The position numbers and the translations under genes are program-made. 64,000 bases of DNA from Tenacibaculum pelagium (GTDB taxonomy: Bacteria > Bacteroidota > Bacteroidia > Flavobacteriales > Flavobacteriaceae), in contig NZ_JACGLS010000004.1 in assembly GCF_014062345.1 (NCBI RefSeq), forward strand, positions 62,001-126,000, read 5' to 3'. Below, piece after piece: positions 60,787-64,000 of this stretch; position 1 is the first letter of the stretch, and each line of letters starts with the position of its first letter. The notes beneath the pieces are model-generated. The model was not told the DNA's origin. It searched no databases and saw only the letters and a list, made by a program, of their open reading frames with translations.

Positions 60787-62457
60787 TTACAATCCTTTAG
60801 GAATGGCTTCAATTAATGTTTTGGTATACTGTGTTTTTGGATTTTCGTAAATTTCATCAGCGTCTGCTATTTCTTCAATCTTACCTTTATTCATTACAAC
60901 TAATTGGTCTGCCATATATTTTACTACTGATAAATCATGGGAAATAAATATATAAGTAAAATTAAATTCTGATTTTAATTGATTCAATAAATTTAACACT
61001 TGAGCTTGAACCGAAACATCTAAAGCAGAAACAGATTCATCGCAAATAATTAATTTAGGTTGTAAAGCAATGGTACGTGCAATTCCTATTCGTTGACGTT
61101 GTCCCCCCGAGAACTCATGAGGATATCTATCATAATGATTGCGATTTAACCCTACTTTTTCTAATAAATCGTATACATATTCTTTTCGTTCTTTAGTTGA
61201 ATTTAAAACCTTATGAACTTTCATTGGTTCTAAAATTGAATCTCCAGCTGTGATGCGAGGATTTAAAGAAGAAAACGGATCTTGAAATATGATTTGAATA
61301 TCTTTTCGTAATCTTTTAAATTCAGATTTTGATAGTTTTGTAATATCTGTTCCCTCATAAATGATTTGTCCCGAAGATGCTTTTTCTAACTGTAAAATAG
61401 TTCTACTTAACGTTGTTTTTCCGCAACCGCTTTCGCCAACTAATCCTAAAGTTTCTCCTTTGTAAATCTTAAAAGAAACATTGTTTACTGCTTGAACAAT
61501 ATTAGTTTTTGAAAACCATGAAGAATTGCTAATGAAATTCTTGTTTAGATTAATGATTTCTAGTAGAGGAGGGGTATTGTATATTTTTTGATGAAATTTT
61601 TTTCGTTCTTCATTAGTATATATAGTTCGATCAACTGAATCATGAACAAAATCATCTACTGTAGGTAATGTTTTGTATCGATGATTTGCATTGGGTTTAG
61701 AATTAATTAAAGCTTGAGTATAATTTTTTTCAGGAGACAAGAAAACATTTTTAGATGCTCCTTGTTCAACGATTCTTCCTTTTTGCATAACCACTACATT
61801 GTCAGCAATTTCAGAAACCAAAGCTAAATCATGAGAAATAAAAATAATTCCCATTTTGTACTCTTGTTGTAGTTCTTTTAAAAGCGTTATGATTTCTTTT
61901 TGTACAGTAACATCTAATGCAGTGGTAGGTTCATCGGCAATTAATAATTTAGGTTTACAAGCAATAGCCATTGCTATCATAACTCGTTGTTTTTGCCCAC
62001 CACTTATTTGGTGAGGGTATGAGTTAAAAAGGGTTTCAGTTCTTGGGAGTTTTACTTTTTCGAAAAGAGAGATAACCTCTTCTTTAATTTCATTATTAGA
62101 TAAATGTGTATGCTGTTGTAAAATTTCAGCAACTTGATTTCCACAAGTAATAGTTGGATTTAAAGAACTCATTGGTTCTTGAAAAATCATAGCGATTTCT
62201 TTACCTCTTATTTTTTGAAAGCTATTTTCTGAAAACTGTAATAGATCTACATCATTGTAAATAATTTTGCCTTTAAGAACAGCTGTTTTTGGTAATAACC
62301 CTAAAATAGCCAATGAGCTAATAGATTTCCCACTACCACTCTCACCAACAATTCCAAGAATTTCATTTTTATTTACTTTAAATGATATGTTTTGAACAAT
62401 GTTATTTAAGATATTCTTTTTGAAAAAAGAAATACACAAATTTTTTACCTTAAGCAT
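60787..62457 (-). CDS. Peptide ABC transporter ATP-binding protein with two ABC domains
   Basis: A 556 aa fusion of two ATPases of the DppD/DppF-OppD/OppF type. Walker A sites are GESGSGKS (near 38) and GESGCGKTT (near 340); signatures ISGGQKQR and FSGGQRQR; Walker B segments LLIADEP and LIICDES (the second has Ser in place of Pro). The typical oligopeptide C-terminal extension follows each core. No permease or binding protein lies in the window. The 57 nt gap to the nucleotidyltransferase gene leaves it unclear if they are one operon. Confidence 0.92.
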   Translation of the reverse strand: MLKVKNLCISFFKKNILNNIVQNISFKVNKNEILGIVGESGSGKSISSLAILGLLPKTAVLKGKIIYNDVDLLQFSENSFQKIRGKEIAMIFQEPMSSLNPTITCGNQVAEILQQHTHLSNNEIKEEVISLFEKVKLPRTETLFNSYPHQISGGQKQRVMIAMAIACKPKLLIADEPTTALDVTVQKEIITLLKELQQEYKMGIIFISHDLALVSEIADNVVVMQKGRIVEQGASKNVFLSPEKNYTQALINSKPNANHRYKTLPTVDDFVHDSVDRTIYTNEERKKFHQKIYNTPPLLEIINLNKNFISNSSWFSKTNIVQAVNNVSFKIYKGETLGLVGESGCGKTTLSRTILQLEKASSGQIIYEGTDITKLSKSEFKRLRKDIQIIFQDPFSSLNPRITAGDSILEPMKVHKVLNSTKERKEYVYDLLEKVGLNRNHYDRYPHEFSGGQRQRIGIARTIALQPKLIICDESVSALDVSVQAQVLNLLNQLKSEFNFTYIFISHDLSVVKYMADQLVVMNKGKIEEIADADEIYENPKTQYTKTLIEAIPKGL

Positions 62458-62606
62458 TCAGAAATTTTTATTAAAAGTACAATTATTCTTTTTTATGAAA
62501 GAATTTTAAATGGTTCAAAGCGTGTTTAACTCTACAGAAAACACGCTATGTGTTTGATTTAAAGTAATTTTTTAGTAAAAAAATTATCAATAATTGTGTT
62601 TTTTTA

Positions 62607-62614
62607 TATATTTG
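62607..62614 (+). promoter_or_regulatory. -7 box of the M43 protease gene
   Basis: TATATTTG, followed by a leader of about 90 nt and AGGA just before the ATG. Confidence 0.5.
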
Positions 62615-62709
62615 TCACTTATTTATTGGAATAAATAGAGTTTTTATTGAGGAATTGTCAATTTTGATTCTGTTTATTAAAGTTTTTTTAATCAATTAAC
62701 CCTTCAGGA

Positions 62710-64000
62710 ATGAAAAACAAAATTACTTTAGCACTAGCGTGCTTATTTATGGGTACTGTTGCCTTTTCTCAACAGAAATCAAAACAAGTTAAACGTGATT
62801 GTAATGCAGCCGAGCTTATAGAGCAAAAAATGGCTAAAAATCCTAGCATTGCAAAACGTATGAATGACATGGAAGCATTTACTCAAAGAAAAGTTGAGGA
62901 AATGTCTAAAAACCATGCTAAAATTTCAGGAGATGTATATCAAATTCCAGTTGTTGTACACGTATTATATACTAACTCTTCAAATAATATTAGTACTGCA
63001 CAAATTCAATCTCAATTAGATGTTTTAAATGCAGATTTCCGTAGAACAAATGCTGATAGAACAAATAAGTGGTCTCAAGCTGCTGATACAAAAATTGAAT
63101 TTTATTTAGCGCAGGTTGATCCTAATGGAAATGCTACTACAGGAATTACTAGAAAACAAGTAAGTAAGTCTACTTGGGCTACAGACGATTCTATGAAAAA
63201 ATCTTCTCAAGGAGGTGTTAATCCATGGAATACATCTGAGTATTTAAATATGTGGATTGTTGATGCTTTAAGTAGTGGAGGAAGAACAATCTTAGGATAC
63301 GCTCAATTTCCTTGGGATACCGACGCATCTACAGATGGTGTTGTAATGGCGGATCAATATTTTGGTACTAATGGTACAGCTGCAGCTCCTTTTGACGGAG
63401 GTAGAACAACTACTCACGAAATAGGTCACTACTTAGGTTTACGTCATATTTGGGGAGATGGTGCTTGTGGAACTGATGATTTCGTATCTGATACTCCAGA
63501 ATCTGATGCAGCTAACTATGGTTGTGCAACAGGACATGTTTCTTGTGGATCAGAAGATATGGTACAAAACTACATGGATTACTCAGATGATTCTTGTATG
63601 AACTTATTTACTTTAGGACAAAAAAATAGAATGCATACTTATTTAGTAGCTGGTGGTGCGCGTCGTGCTTTAGCTTTATCTGATAAAACTGGTACGCCAG
63701 CAGTATGTAATGCAACGGTTCCAACAGGAGTTTCTGTTTCAGGAGTAACTTCTTCAGGAGCTTCAGTTTCTTGGACAGCGGTTGAAAACGCTACTTATGA
63801 TGTAAGACACCGTCAAGTAGGTTCTTCATCTTGGACAACAAATGCAGTTTCTGGTACATCATCTTCTTTAAGTGGATTATCAGCTTCAACTCAATACGAA
63901 GTGCAAGTACGTTCTAAGTGTTCTTCAGGGAACTCTAGTTATAGTGCTTCATCTAATTTTACAACACCAGAGGTAACAATTACTTATTGTGCTTCTAGCG
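62710..64000 (+). CDS. Secreted M43 (pappalysin-type) metalloprotease with FnIII domain, 3' truncated by window
   Basis: The first 430 codons of a secreted zinc protease; the frame is open at the window end. Signal peptide residues 1-20 (ending AFSQ), M43 catalytic domain with HEIGHYLGLRH at 236-246, Met-turn NYMDY near 289, and then a fibronectin type III domain from about residue 335. Such proteins in Flavobacteriia normally end with a type IX secretion signal, which would lie beyond the window. It probably degrades extracellular protein. Confidence 0.93.
   Translation, partial: MKNKITLALACLFMGTVAFSQQKSKQVKRDCNAAELIEQKMAKNPSIAKRMNDMEAFTQRKVEEMSKNHAKISGDVYQIPVVVHVLYTNSSNNISTAQIQSQLDVLNADFRRTNADRTNKWSQAADTKIEFYLAQVDPNGNATTGITRKQVSKSTWATDDSMKKSSQGGVNPWNTSEYLNMWIVDALSSGGRTILGYAQFPWDTDASTDGVVMADQYFGTNGTAAAPFDGGRTTTHEIGHYLGLRHIWGDGACGTDDFVSDTPESDAANYGCATGHVSCGSEDMVQNYMDYSDDSCMNLFTLGQKNRMHTYLVAGGARRALALSDKTGTPAVCNATVPTGVSVSGVTSSGASVSWTAVENATYDVRHRQVGSSSWTTNAVSGTSSSLSGLSASTQYEVQVRSKCSSGNSSYSASSNFTTPEVTITYCASS

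Noticed and set aside
1..64000. tRNA, rRNA, CRISPR, IS elements or prophage
   Set aside because: No clover-leaf sequence with CCA-type end, rRNA segment, regularly spaced repeat or transposase/integrase gene was recognised on reading; a dedicated tRNA scan was not possible here.

Overview
The window is AT-rich DNA from a member of the Bacteroidota, most likely a marine Flavobacteriaceae close to Tenacibaculum or Polaribacter (an inference from gene content; no 16S gene is present). The signs are the -7 box TAnnTTTG that recurs upstream of genes, weak Shine-Dalgarno sites, leaderless or TTG-started genes, and typical flavobacterial families (DUF4175, DUF4292, DUF6503, head-GIN DUF2807, HU-CCDC81/SPOR, GG-leader peptides). 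No rRNA, tRNA, CRISPR array, transposase or prophage was seen. Genes run on both strands in short operons separated by strong hairpin terminators, many of them bidirectional.

Layout. 1-9.7 kb: 3' part of an M13 endopeptidase, a lone ABC ATPase, a GreA/GreB-like factor with an FAD oxidoreductase, two lipoproteins, an AlbA_2 protein, an OmpA protein paired with an HHH protein, and a secreted ankyrin protein. 9.7-20.2 kb: ALDH7-type dehydrogenase, a LuxE-like acyl-protein synthetase homologue, a lactone-oxidase/racemase pair, twin YHS proteins, glpD, an MFS exporter. 20.4-26.2 kb: gpsA, lipid flippase, dut, PspC peptide, recA, an RluE-like pseudouridine synthase, a GNAT acetyltransferase and rpiB. 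26.2-27.0 kb: a long, very AT-rich gap with four exact TTATCAACA boxes, a candidate chromosomal origin. 27-33 kb: a small membrane peptide, lipid kinase, rnr, tatA, SPFH/YbjQ pair, DoxX. 33.4-40 kb: a minus-strand cluster DUF4175-ybeY-mnmG-methyltransferase with three parS-like sites in its intergenic gaps. 41.1-42 kb: three GG-leader, cysteine-rich peptide precursors. 42-44.7 kb: gltX, a barrel protein and TerB. 44.7-46.8 kb: an island of three unrecognised small genes (zinc ribbon-TM, helical peptide, two-TM coiled coil). 47-54 kb: mfd, EamA transporter, a DUF6503 lipoprotein, a kinase-like conserved protein, dprA. 54-62.5 kb: HU/SPOR protein, thioesterase, then a minus-strand envelope operon (nucleotidyltransferase, TPR, DUF4292, EnvC-like, AI-2E-type permease) and a double ABC ATPase. 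62.7 kb to the end: the start of a secreted M43 metalloprotease.

How the parts fit. The candidate origin and the parS-like sites 8-10 kb away support each other: parS sites normally lie close to oriC, and a mnmG (gidA) neighbourhood is a classical origin-proximal position. Replication and repair genes (recA, dut, mfd, dprA) lie around them. The strongest candidates for something undescribed are the three GG-leader peptides, which share a duplicated upstream element and have hypervariable Cys-rich cores, and the three-gene island at 45.4-46.8 kb.
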